Part shown: in pieces, positions 34,871 to 42,514 of the stretch | Layout of the letters: each line of letters starts with the position of its first letter | Numbering within the stretch: position 1 is the first letter of the stretch | Assembly: GCF_000760735.1 (NCBI RefSeq) | Contig: NZ_JMEX01000007.1 | Span: 186,001 to 250,000 of the forward strand | DNA: 64,000 nt | Direction: 5' to 3' | Source of the DNA: Rhodococcoides fascians A44A | Lineage (GTDB): Bacteria; Actinomycetota; Actinomycetes; Mycobacteriales; Mycobacteriaceae | Notes under the pieces: generated by a model | The model's database searches: none | What the model was told of the DNA's origin: nothing | The model's input: only the letters and a program-made list of their open reading frames with translations | Position numbers and translations under genes: made by a program

Positions 34871-36079
34871 ATGACGTCCGTAACCTCGACCGAGGTCGAC
34901 GCCGAAGTGCACGTACGCAATTTGGCGCACCAACTGGTCGCCGACTATCCGCCGGCCACCACGACAGTCCGTGACTTCCTCGGCGCGCGCTTCGACGCCG
35001 GTCTGGCCTGGATCCATTTCCCCACCGGCCATGGCGGTTTGGGTCTGCCGTCCGCGCTGCAGGGCATCGCCGACGCCATCGTCACCGACGCCGGTGGCCC
35101 GAATCCTTTCGAGCTGAACCCGATGGGTTACGGCATGGCGGGCCCGACGCTGATGGCGCACGCCAGCGAAGACCTCAAGAACCAGCTGCTGCGTCCGCTG
35201 TATGTGTGCGACGACATCTGGTGCCAGCTCTTCAGCGAACCCGGCGCAGGCTCCGACCTGGCCGGTCTGGCTACCCGCGCCGTGCGGGGCGAGGACGGCT
35301 GGACGCTCAACGGACAGAAGGTGTGGACCAGCAAGGCACATCTCGCCCGCTGGGCGCTGCTGCTCGCGCGCACGGATCCGGATGCACCAAAGCACAAGGG
35401 CCTGTCGTACTTCGTACTCGACATGCACGATCCCGGCGTCGAGGTCCGGCCGCTGCGTCAGTTGACCGGTGACTCCGAGTTCAACGAGGTGTACATGCGG
35501 GACGCCCACATCGACGACGCCTGGCGCCTCGGTGACGTCGGACAGGGCTGGACCGTCGCAATGACGACACTGATGAACGAGCGCAACGCCATCGGCGGGG
35601 GATCGATCGCCCGTGGCTTGGGCTCGATCGGAGACGCGTTGGCGCTGTGGGACTCTCGCCCCGACCTGCACACCCCGTTGCTGCGCGACCGGCTGCTGTC
35701 GCTGTTCGTCCGCGCCGATGCGCTGCGTTTGACCGGAATGCGCTACGCCGCCGAACGCAGCGACGGTCCCGCCGGGCCCGAGGGATCGGTCGGCAAACTG
35801 GCAGGCGCGGAGCTGAACAAAGAGGTCTACGAGTTCTGCATCGCGATGCTCGGCATGGAAGCGACCCTGTTCTCCTCCGAGCCCGGCGACCCGTCAGGCG
35901 GGGACATAACACAGCGTGAGGATTCGATGCAGTGGAAGTTCCTGCGCTCGCGGGCCAACACCATCGAGGGCGGTACCGCAGAAGTATTGCGCAACATCGT
36001 CGCCGAACGGCTGCTCGGACTGCCCGGTGACGTCCGCGTCGACAAGGACAAGCCGTGGCGGGACGTGCCTCGTGGCTGA
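34871..36079 (+). CDS. Acyl-CoA dehydrogenase subunit (canonical type)
   Basis: 402 residues: FPTGHGGLGLPSALQG, QLFSEPGAGSDLAGLATRA, NGQKVWTSKAHLARWALLLARTD, a GDSEFNEVYMRD region and GGTAEVLRNIVAERLLGLPGD. Closely resembles the canonical subunit at 32786. GGATGGAGAC precedes the ATG at 34871. Together with the divergent-type ACAD at 36830 it would make a second heteromeric pair, here split by an SDR gene. Confidence 0.8.
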   Translation: MTSVTSTEVDAEVHVRNLAHQLVADYPPATTTVRDFLGARFDAGLAWIHFPTGHGGLGLPSALQGIADAIVTDAGGPNPFELNPMGYGMAGPTLMAHASEDLKNQLLRPLYVCDDIWCQLFSEPGAGSDLAGLATRAVRGEDGWTLNGQKVWTSKAHLARWALLLARTDPDAPKHKGLSYFVLDMHDPGVEVRPLRQLTGDSEFNEVYMRDAHIDDAWRLGDVGQGWTVAMTTLMNERNAIGGGSIARGLGSIGDALALWDSRPDLHTPLLRDRLLSLFVRADALRLTGMRYAAERSDGPAGPEGSVGKLAGAELNKEVYEFCIAMLGMEATLFSSEPGDPSGGDITQREDSMQWKFLRSRANTIEGGTAEVLRNIVAERLLGLPGDVRVDKDKPWRDVPRG

Positions 36080-36833
36080 CCCCGTTCGCCGCGCCCTCGT
36101 CACCGGGGGCGGACGCGGCATCGGCCGCGGGATCGCGCAGACCCTCGGCAGCCGGAACGTGTCGATCGCTCTGACCTACCGCCGGGACCGCGGCGCCGCC
36201 GACGAGGTCGTCGCTGGACTGAGAGAGCAGGGCACCGACGCCGTGGCACTCGAACTCGATCTCGCGGACCCGACGGGCTTCCAGCGCGTCGTTGACGAGG
36301 CCGCCTCCGCCCTGGGTGGCCTGGACATCCTGGTCAACAACGCCGGATCGGCCAGCAGCGGACGGACCCTGCGCGACACCGACACAGCCGAGCTGACGAA
36401 GGTGCTGGGCGTGCACGCGATCGGCCCACATCAACTCTCGCGGGCGGCGCTGCCGTACCTGCGCCAGCACGAGCGGTCCGACGTCATCTTCGTCTCCAGC
36501 ATCGCGAGCCAGGCCACTGTGGCCGGCGGAGCGCCCTACTCGATGGGCAAAGCTGCGGTGGAAGCCCTCGCCTCGACGCTGGCCCGCGAAGAGCGCGGCA
36601 ACGGCGTGCACGTCAACGTCGTCGCACCCGGCCTGGTGAACACCGAGATGGGGCGACGGCTCGTCCGCGCGACGCTCGGCGTGCACGACATCGGCGAGCT
36701 GGACCAATCGTCACCGTTCGGCCGCACCTGCACCCCCGAGGACGTGGCGGGAGTCGTCAGCTTCCTGCTTTCGACGGACTCGTCGTATCTCACCGATCAG
36801 CGAATCGTCATAGATGGAGGCACATTTCGATGA
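36072..36833 (+). CDS. SDR-family oxidoreductase (FabG-like)
   Basis: 253 residues from the GTG at 36072, which overlaps the ACAD gene by 8 nt. TGGGRGIGRGIAQ (cofactor), NNAGSASSG, FVSSIASQATVAGGAPYSMGKAA (Ser, Tyr, Lys) and NVVAPGLVNTEM. The basic residue after strand 2 (TYRRDRGA) suggests NADP(H). Acts on a hydroxy/keto acyl-CoA or alcohol in the same pathway. Confidence 0.8.
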   Translation: MADPVRRALVTGGGRGIGRGIAQTLGSRNVSIALTYRRDRGAADEVVAGLREQGTDAVALELDLADPTGFQRVVDEAASALGGLDILVNNAGSASSGRTLRDTDTAELTKVLGVHAIGPHQLSRAALPYLRQHERSDVIFVSSIASQATVAGGAPYSMGKAAVEALASTLAREERGNGVHVNVVAPGLVNTEMGRRLVRATLGVHDIGELDQSSPFGRTCTPEDVAGVVSFLLSTDSSYLTDQRIVIDGGTFR

Positions 36834-38017
36834 GTACAACAGAAGGCGACGGCCCGTTCGATCCGAATGCCGATCGCGACGCGCTCCGGGAAGCGGTGCG
36901 GGACTACTGCGAACGTCACTGGACCGAGGCACGGGTCAGGGCCGCGATCGACGATGCTGCGTCCGTGCCTGCCCGCGCGTGGTCCGCACTCGGCGCCGAG
37001 CTAGGACTGCTTGGACTCGCCGTTCCCGAGGATCAGGGTGGCTCCGGAGCATCGACCATCGAATTGGCCATCGTCGCCGAGGAATTCGGCCGAGCCCTTG
37101 TCCCGCTGCCGTGGCTGTCCTCGGTGATCGCGGCAGAACTGCTGTCGGCCGCGGGCGACACCGAGCTGGTACGGCGAATCTGCGACGCCGAAGTAACCTG
37201 CGCACTCATCGGCCCGACCGACGGATCCTGGCGCGCCGACACCGCATCGGTGCGCGCCGACCGCGACGGTGACGCCTGGGCGCTGTCCGGTACTGCGCAT
37301 CATGTGGTCGACGGTGTCGACGCGGACACGTACGTGGTACTCGCCGATGCGGATGGGCAGGGCATCTTCGTGGTCGATGCGTCCACTGCTGGGGTGGACG
37401 TGACCCCGAGCGCCACCATGGACCCGACCCGCAGGCAGGCGACGGTCTCGTTCGACGGGGCGCGTGCCCGCCGGGTCGGGGACGGATCGAGCGTGATCGG
37501 GGCCGTCGTGTCCCTGGCGGCGGTGCTCGTCGCGGCCGAATCCGTCGGCGTGGCAGCGCGGATGCTCGACCTGGCCGTCGACTACGCAGGCTCCCGCGTG
37601 CAGTTCGGCCGCAAGATCGGCTCGTTCCAGGCCGTCAAGCATCGGTGTGCCGACATGTTCGTCGACCTCGAAGAAGCACGGTCGGCGACTACTTACGCAG
37701 CGTGGGCCGTCAGCTCGGGAAGAGACGGCTCGGGACGCGACGACGCGGTGCTGACGTCGACGTTGGCGCATGTGTCCGCCACGGGCGCCGCACAATCCAT
37801 CACCGCCGACGCGGTCCAGGTGTTCGGCGGCATCGCCATCACCTGGGAACACCCGGCGCACCTCTACTACAAACGAGCCGTGGTGGACGCCGTCCTGTGG
37901 GGCGGCGCCCAGCATCGCGAGCGTCTGGCGGTGCGAGCCCTCGACTCAGGACTCGCACAGGCTCGAACGGAGAACACGGCTCGGCCCGAGAACACGAACG
38001 AGAAGGTAGCGATATGA
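36830..38017 (+). CDS. Acyl-CoA dehydrogenase subunit (heteromer-type, non-canonical)
   Basis: 395 residues, parallel to the gene at 31653: ELAIVAEEFGRALVPLPWLSSVIAAE, loss of the usual TEP/SEP motif, SRVQFGRKIGSFQAVKHRCADM and QVFGGIAITWEHPAHLYYKRA. ATGA overlap with the SDR before it and the hydratase after it. Predicted partner of 34871. Confidence 0.75.
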   Translation: MSTTEGDGPFDPNADRDALREAVRDYCERHWTEARVRAAIDDAASVPARAWSALGAELGLLGLAVPEDQGGSGASTIELAIVAEEFGRALVPLPWLSSVIAAELLSAAGDTELVRRICDAEVTCALIGPTDGSWRADTASVRADRDGDAWALSGTAHHVVDGVDADTYVVLADADGQGIFVVDASTAGVDVTPSATMDPTRRQATVSFDGARARRVGDGSSVIGAVVSLAAVLVAAESVGVAARMLDLAVDYAGSRVQFGRKIGSFQAVKHRCADMFVDLEEARSATTYAAWAVSSGRDGSGRDDAVLTSTLAHVSATGAAQSITADAVQVFGGIAITWEHPAHLYYKRAVVDAVLWGGAQHRERLAVRALDSGLAQARTENTARPENTNEKVAI

Positions 38018-38778
38018 CCGAGGTAGTGAAGGTGGACGCCTCCGACGGCGTTCTCGTCATCACGATCGACAGACCCGAAGCCCGCAACGCGGTGAACGAG
38101 GCGGTGGCCATCGCGATCGGTGCCGCCCTCGACCGACTCGACAGCGATCCGACGTTGTCGGTCGGCATCGTCACCGGCGCCGGTGGACATTTCTGTGCCG
38201 GAATGGATCTCAAGGCGTTCGTCAAGGGGGAGCTGCCGATGGTGCCGGGACGTGGATTCGCCGGCATCGCCGAACGATCGTCCATCAAGCCCGTCATCGC
38301 CGCAGTCGAAGGCTACGCGTTGGCCGGCGGGTTCGAGATCGTGCTGGCCTGCGATCTGATCGTCGCGGCGCGCGGCGCCGCCTTCGGTCTGCCGGAGGTC
38401 AAGCGCAGTCTGGTGGCGGCAGGCGGCGGCCTGCTGCGTTTGCCGCAGCGAATTCCGTTCCACCAGGCCATGGAACTGGCGTTGCTGGGCAACCACGTCG
38501 GGGCGGAGCGGATGTATCAGCTCGGACTGCTCAACCGCCTCGTCGACGACGGTGAGGCCTTGGCCGCCGCGCGTGAACTCGCTGCCGCCATCGCGGCCAA
38601 CGGTCCACTGGCTCTGAAGGCGACCAAGGCGATCGTCGTCGGGGGCGCCGACTGGTCGTCGGACGAGCAGTTCGCGCGGCAGAACGTCATTGCCGATCCG
38701 GTCTCCCTGTCCTCCGATGCGCGGGAGGGTGCGACGGCGTTCGCCGAGAAACGTGCGCCGGTATGGACGGGGTCGTGA
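38014..38778 (+). CDS. Enoyl-CoA hydratase
   Basis: 254 residues. TIDRPEARNAVNE, VTGAGGHFCAGMDLKAF, VEGYALAGGFEIVLACDLIVAA and LPEVKRSLVAAGGGLLRLP, where the Glu in PEVKR fits a catalytic position. Overlaps the ACAD stop by 4 nt. One of three crotonase genes in the operon, so several double-bond steps are served. Confidence 0.8.
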   Translation: MTEVVKVDASDGVLVITIDRPEARNAVNEAVAIAIGAALDRLDSDPTLSVGIVTGAGGHFCAGMDLKAFVKGELPMVPGRGFAGIAERSSIKPVIAAVEGYALAGGFEIVLACDLIVAARGAAFGLPEVKRSLVAAGGGLLRLPQRIPFHQAMELALLGNHVGAERMYQLGLLNRLVDDGEALAAARELAAAIAANGPLALKATKAIVVGGADWSSDEQFARQNVIADPVSLSSDAREGATAFAEKRAPVWTGS

Positions 38779-39548
38779 CCGAACCGGTCGTCCTGGTGCA
38801 CCGGGCCGATGGGGTCGCCACGGTGACGCTGAACCGGCCGCAGGCCCGCAACGCCATCACGGTCGAGCTGATCCTCGACCTACGGCGCGCGCTCGCCGAC
38901 CTCGACGCCGACTCCGACGTCGGTGCCGTCGTACTGACCGGGGCCGGGCCTGCGTTCTGTGCCGGCCTGGACCTGCGTGAGCTGGGGGAGCGCCCGACGA
39001 CCGAGTTCGATCCACCGCCAGGCGCGTTCGGGCCGTGGATACCGATGCGCACTCCGCTCGTGGGGGCGGTGAACGGTCCGGCCGTGACGGGCGGACTGGA
39101 GTTCGCACTCAACTGTGATCTGCTGATCGCCTCGGACCGTGCACGATTCGCGGACACGCACACCCGAGTCGGGGTACTGCCGGGATGGGGTCTGACGGTC
39201 TTGCTGCCGATGGCCGTCGGGCGCGCCAGGGCTCGCTACATGAGCCTGACCGGTGACTTCCTGCACGCGCACGATGCGGCGACGGCCGGCCTGGTCAGCG
39301 AGGTGGTGCCGCACGACGAGTTGCTCCCTCGGGCACAGGCGATCGCGTCGTCCATCGCGGGCAACGACCGGCGGGCCGTGCGTGCCCTGCTGCAGTCGTA
39401 TCGAGGCGTCGACGAGCAGATCGTGGCGGACTCGTTCGGAGTCGAGCAGCGCACCGGGGCGGCCTGGAATGCCGCGGTGATCGACGACGTCGACACCGCC
39501 GAGCGACGTGCGTCCGTGATCGCACGAGGGCGCGGTCGACCGGCCTGA
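38763..39548 (+). CDS. Enoyl-CoA hydratase/isomerase
   Basis: 261 residues: TLNRPQARNAITVE, LTGAGPAFCAGLDLREL, NGPAVTGGLEFALNCDLLIAS and DTHTRVGVLPGWGLT. The start may instead be the GTG at 38775, which would overlap the previous stop in the GTGA style used in this operon. Last gene of the ten-gene operon. Confidence 0.75.
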   Translation: MDGVVTEPVVLVHRADGVATVTLNRPQARNAITVELILDLRRALADLDADSDVGAVVLTGAGPAFCAGLDLRELGERPTTEFDPPPGAFGPWIPMRTPLVGAVNGPAVTGGLEFALNCDLLIASDRARFADTHTRVGVLPGWGLTVLLPMAVGRARARYMSLTGDFLHAHDAATAGLVSEVVPHDELLPRAQAIASSIAGNDRRAVRALLQSYRGVDEQIVADSFGVEQRTGAAWNAAVIDDVDTAERRASVIARGRGRPA

Positions 39549-39562
39549 ATTCTTCGGTGACA

Positions 39563-39578
39563 CACTCTTGACAGAGTG
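39563..39578. promoter_or_regulatory. Inverted repeat CACTCT-TGAC-AGAGTG
   Basis: Perfect 6-bp arms around TGAC, containing a TTGACA that may be the -35 of the flavoprotein gene. Downstream GTCACC adds a second, wider repeat. Could be a regulator site or the end of the upstream operon; no T-run. Confidence 0.3.
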
Positions 39579-39602
39579 ACCAGCGTCACCGATGCTCAAA
39601 TA

Positions 39603-39616
39603 TGACATAGACATCA
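39603..39616. promoter_or_regulatory. Predicted TetR operator, site 4 (TGACATAGACATCA)
   Basis: TGAC-N6-ATCA, one mismatch from the common pattern, 39 bp upstream of the flavoprotein ATG. Confidence 0.5.
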
Positions 39617-39654
39617 AGTTCGAAATTAACGCAGTACGAACGGGAGATATTCAC

Positions 39655-41034
39655 ATGTTGACTGGCCAGCAGTACCGCGACTCGCTCAAGGACGGCAGGA
39701 AGGTCTACTTCGAGGGTCGACTCATCGAGGACCTCGAGTCGGTGCCGGCCTTGGCGGTCCCGCTCAACGCCGTCGCCGACGGGTACGACAAGTACTACAA
39801 CGCAGATCCCGACGCATTCAACCCGATCACGGTCGCGCCGCGCAGCGCCGACGAACTCCGCGACCGCATTCCGGTGATCACCGAACTCGACCTGCTGCTC
39901 AATGTCACCTACCAGTCGTTGATGACCATGCTGGTCGCCGCGTCTCGGTTGCAGGGCGACGCGCAGAAGTACATTCCCCGCATCGAGGCCTACGTCAGCA
40001 AGGCCCGCAAGGACGACATTCGTATCACAGAGTGCATCACCGACGCCAAAGGCAACCGCAGCCTGACGCCCGGCAAGCAGGACGACCCGGATTCCTATGT
40101 GCGCGTGGTCGAGCGACGTGACGGCGGCGTGGTCATCCGCGGAGCCAAGCTGCACATCAGTGCCGCCGCCTTCGGGCACGACCTGATGGTGATGCCGACC
40201 AAGTCGATGAAGCCGGGGGAGGAGGACTACGCCATCGCATGCGCCGTCCCCGTCAACGCCGAAGGCGTGCACATCACCAACACCACCTACCACCCGCAGG
40301 CCGGCGATCCACGTGACTACCCGGTCAGCTCCCGCGAATCCATCCCGGACAGCATGGTCATCTTCGACAACGTCTTCGTTCCGAGCGAGCGGGTGTTCCT
40401 CGACGGGCAGACCGAGCAGGCCGCTGTCTTCGCGCACTCGCTCGGGCTGTGGGAGCGCCTCGGTGGGGTGTCCTACCTGGTGCGCCAGGCGGACGAGCTC
40501 GTCGGACTCGCGCAGCTGATCGCCGAGGCGAACGGCACCGCGAAGATCTCGCACGTCCGCGAGAAGATCGACGAGATGATGATCCACGCGACGCTGTTAC
40601 ACGCAGGTCTGGAAGCTGCTCTGTTGCACTCGAAGTCGACGCCCGACGGCTACTTCTACCCGGACGACATGTACACCAACGTCACCAAGTACCACGGCGC
40701 CGCCAACTTCAACCAGATGGTCCGGCACCTACACGACATTGCCGGTGGCGCCGTCGTGACCGCCCCGTCGATGTCCGACTTCGACAACGAGACTCTACGG
40801 CCGTTCCTGGAGAAGTACATGAGCACCGGTGGCGGCGTGGACGGTCAGTACCGCACCAAACTGTTCCACGCGATCCGCGATACGACCGCCGACGCCTACG
40901 GCGGCTGGCATCAGGTGACGAACCTGCAGTCCGGTGGCGGACTGTTCGCGCAACGCCTGGTCACTCGCAAGAACTACGACCTCGACCACGCCCGTGCCCT
41001 GGCGTTGCGAGCAGCCGGAATCTCCGGTGACTGA
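39655..41034 (+). CDS. HpaB/4-hydroxybutyryl-CoA-dehydratase-superfamily flavoprotein lacking Fe-S ligands
   Basis: 459 residues. The two-domain ACAD-like fold of HpaB/AbfD proteins is clear: MLTGQQYRDSLKDGRKVYFEG, TDAKGNRSLTPGKQDDPDSYVRVVERRDGGVVIRGAK, VIFDNVFVPSERVFL, DIAGGAVVTAPSMSDF. The middle part is nearer to 4-hydroxybutyryl-CoA dehydratase than to typical HpaB hydroxylases. The Cys/Cys and His/Cys ligands of that enzyme's 4Fe-4S cluster are not present at the equivalent places (VTYQSLMTMLVAAS; LWERLGGVSYLVRQ). It may be an FADH2-dependent monooxygenase, an isomerase or a redox-neutral dehydratase variant. GGGAG precedes the ATG; it has its own promoter with a predicted TetR site. No flavin reductase gene is nearby. 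Confidence 0.75.
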   Translation: MLTGQQYRDSLKDGRKVYFEGRLIEDLESVPALAVPLNAVADGYDKYYNADPDAFNPITVAPRSADELRDRIPVITELDLLLNVTYQSLMTMLVAASRLQGDAQKYIPRIEAYVSKARKDDIRITECITDAKGNRSLTPGKQDDPDSYVRVVERRDGGVVIRGAKLHISAAAFGHDLMVMPTKSMKPGEEDYAIACAVPVNAEGVHITNTTYHPQAGDPRDYPVSSRESIPDSMVIFDNVFVPSERVFLDGQTEQAAVFAHSLGLWERLGGVSYLVRQADELVGLAQLIAEANGTAKISHVREKIDEMMIHATLLHAGLEAALLHSKSTPDGYFYPDDMYTNVTKYHGAANFNQMVRHLHDIAGGAVVTAPSMSDFDNETLRPFLEKYMSTGGGVDGQYRTKLFHAIRDTTADAYGGWHQVTNLQSGGGLFAQRLVTRKNYDLDHARALALRAAGISGD

Positions 41035-41070
41035 GTCGGACAAAAGGCGCAGATCGATTTTCTGTAGTGC

Positions 41071-41099
41071 TTGACATGTAAGCCACGTCACACGATAAT
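41071..41099 (+). promoter_or_regulatory. Sigma70-type promoter TTGACA-17-GATAAT
   Basis: -35 TTGACA at 41071-41076 and -10 GATAAT at 41094-41099 with 17-bp spacing, the best promoter in the window. Drives the ABC importer genes; the TetR site starts 2 bp after the -10 and would cover the start of transcription. Confidence 0.75.
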
Positions 41100-41100
41100 A

Positions 41101-41114
41101 TGACGCAGACGTCA
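41101..41114. promoter_or_regulatory. Predicted TetR operator, site 5 (TGACGCAGACGTCA)
   Basis: Best copy of TGAC-N6-GTCA, placed over the expected transcription start of the importer operon. Repressor bound here would block RNA polymerase. Confidence 0.6.
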
Positions 41115-41174
41115 ATTCCACTTGTAGATGTCGAACCCGTCGACTCCAGTGGTACGCGGAATCGAAACGTCCTC

Positions 41175-41206
41175 GGACGCAGCAGTTCTTGGACGCAACA
41201 GTTCTC
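41175..41206 (+). repeat. 16-bp imperfect tandem repeat in the importer 5' leader
   Basis: GGACGCAGCAGTTCTT followed at once by GGACGCAACAGTTCTC, 14 of 16 identical, inside the ~130-nt untranslated leader. Role unknown. Confidence 0.6.
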
Positions 41207-41237
41207 GGCCATCCTCCTCAGAAAGCCGGTTATCTCC

Positions 41238-42473
41238 ATGAAGAAGTCTCAGTTCGGTGCGCTGATCGGTATTGCAGCGCTGGCTCTGTCCGCCTGTAGT
41301 TCGCAAAGCGCCGCGGAGACCGAGCTCGAAGGAGTCAAGGCGTCGGGTGAGCCCATCGTCATCGGTGCGCAGGCGCCGACCAAGGGTGGTGCGGCGTATC
41401 CGCAGACCGGCTTCGGGCTCGAGGCGGGCGTCAAGTACGTCAACGAGGTACTGGGCGGCATCGGCGGACGTCCGATCGAACTCGACATCTGCGCCGGCGA
41501 CGGCAGCCCGGAGACGGCGATCAACTGCGCCAACGGCTTTGTCTCCAAGGGTGTTCCGCTGGTGATCGACGCGTACGACCAGAGTATCGGCGCAGCCATC
41601 CCGATTCTGGGGGCCGCGAACATCCCCGTCGTCGGGACGCTGTCCGGCGGTGCCATCGCCGATCAGGCCGAGTACGGCAAGACGTTCTACCTCACCGGGC
41701 CGACCGAAGTCAGTGCGGTGGGCAGCATGTCGGTGCTGGACGGACTCGGCAAGACCAAGGTGGCGCTGGCGGTCAACGAGACCCCGTCGTCGCACACCTA
41801 CGTCGACACGCTCATCAAGCCGATCGCCGGCGCGTTGGGCATGTCCATGGAGGCGCAGTACCCACCGGCGTCGGGCGCCAACTTCAACGTGGTCGCCGCG
41901 ACCCAGCTGTCCGACGACCCCGACGCCACCGGCGTCATCTCGCTACCCGAGGACGCGTGCACCGGGTTGTTCCAGGCGCTGCGGCAGCAGGGCTACCGCG
42001 GCACCATCTTCGCCGGATCCTGCTCGCAGTTCATCGACACGATGGGTCCGCAAGCAGCAGGTGCGATCGTCCAGCCGCGCCTGTGGGTCCCGTTGTCCAA
42101 AGACGCTGCACCGCAGGAAGTTCAGGAACAGCTCGACGACTACACCGCGGCCATGGACGCCGTCGGGCGGGGCGAGGAACTCTCGGCGCGATCGCTCTAC
42201 TCCTTCGCCGGCGTCGTCAACGTCGCCAACATCCTCACCGCAGCAGGCGGCGACATCACCGCAGCGTCGGTCACCGAGGCCATGAAGAACGTCAAGGACT
42301 TTCCGACCTTCGCAGGCCCGACCGTGACCTGCGACGGACAGCAGTGGCCCGGAATCGAGAGCGCCTGCAGCAAGCAGGCGATCTTCTTCGAGGTCCAGGA
42401 GGACGGCACCCTCGCCCCGGTGAACGAGGGCGGCTACACCGAACTCGACCCGTCGCTGGTCCCTGCGGCGTGA
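41238..42473 (+). CDS. ABC transporter substrate-binding lipoprotein, branched-chain amino acid (LivK) type
   Basis: 411 residues. Signal peptide with LALSAC lipobox, then Peripla_BP_6-type type I fold: IVIGAQAPTKGGAAYPQTGFGLEAG, a LDICAGDGSPETAINCANGFVSKGVPLVID segment, IPVVGTLSGGA. Binds the cluster's substrate outside the membrane; Liv-type systems often import carboxylic acids and aromatic acids instead of amino acids. Four Cys in the mature part may form disulfides. The ATG at 41238 fits the signal peptide. Confidence 0.85.
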   Translation: MKKSQFGALIGIAALALSACSSQSAAETELEGVKASGEPIVIGAQAPTKGGAAYPQTGFGLEAGVKYVNEVLGGIGGRPIELDICAGDGSPETAINCANGFVSKGVPLVIDAYDQSIGAAIPILGAANIPVVGTLSGGAIADQAEYGKTFYLTGPTEVSAVGSMSVLDGLGKTKVALAVNETPSSHTYVDTLIKPIAGALGMSMEAQYPPASGANFNVVAATQLSDDPDATGVISLPEDACTGLFQALRQQGYRGTIFAGSCSQFIDTMGPQAAGAIVQPRLWVPLSKDAAPQEVQEQLDDYTAAMDAVGRGEELSARSLYSFAGVVNVANILTAAGGDITAASVTEAMKNVKDFPTFAGPTVTCDGQQWPGIESACSKQAIFFEVQEDGTLAPVNEGGYTELDPSLVPAA

Positions 42474-42514
42474 CGGCTCGTGCCACGAGCATTTCAACTC
42501 ATCGGAGTAAGTGA

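Noticed and set aside
39577..39588. TGAC-N4-GTCA as a sixth TetR site
   Set aside because: Spacing differs by two bases from the other five, so not counted; the better match at 39603 serves this promoter.
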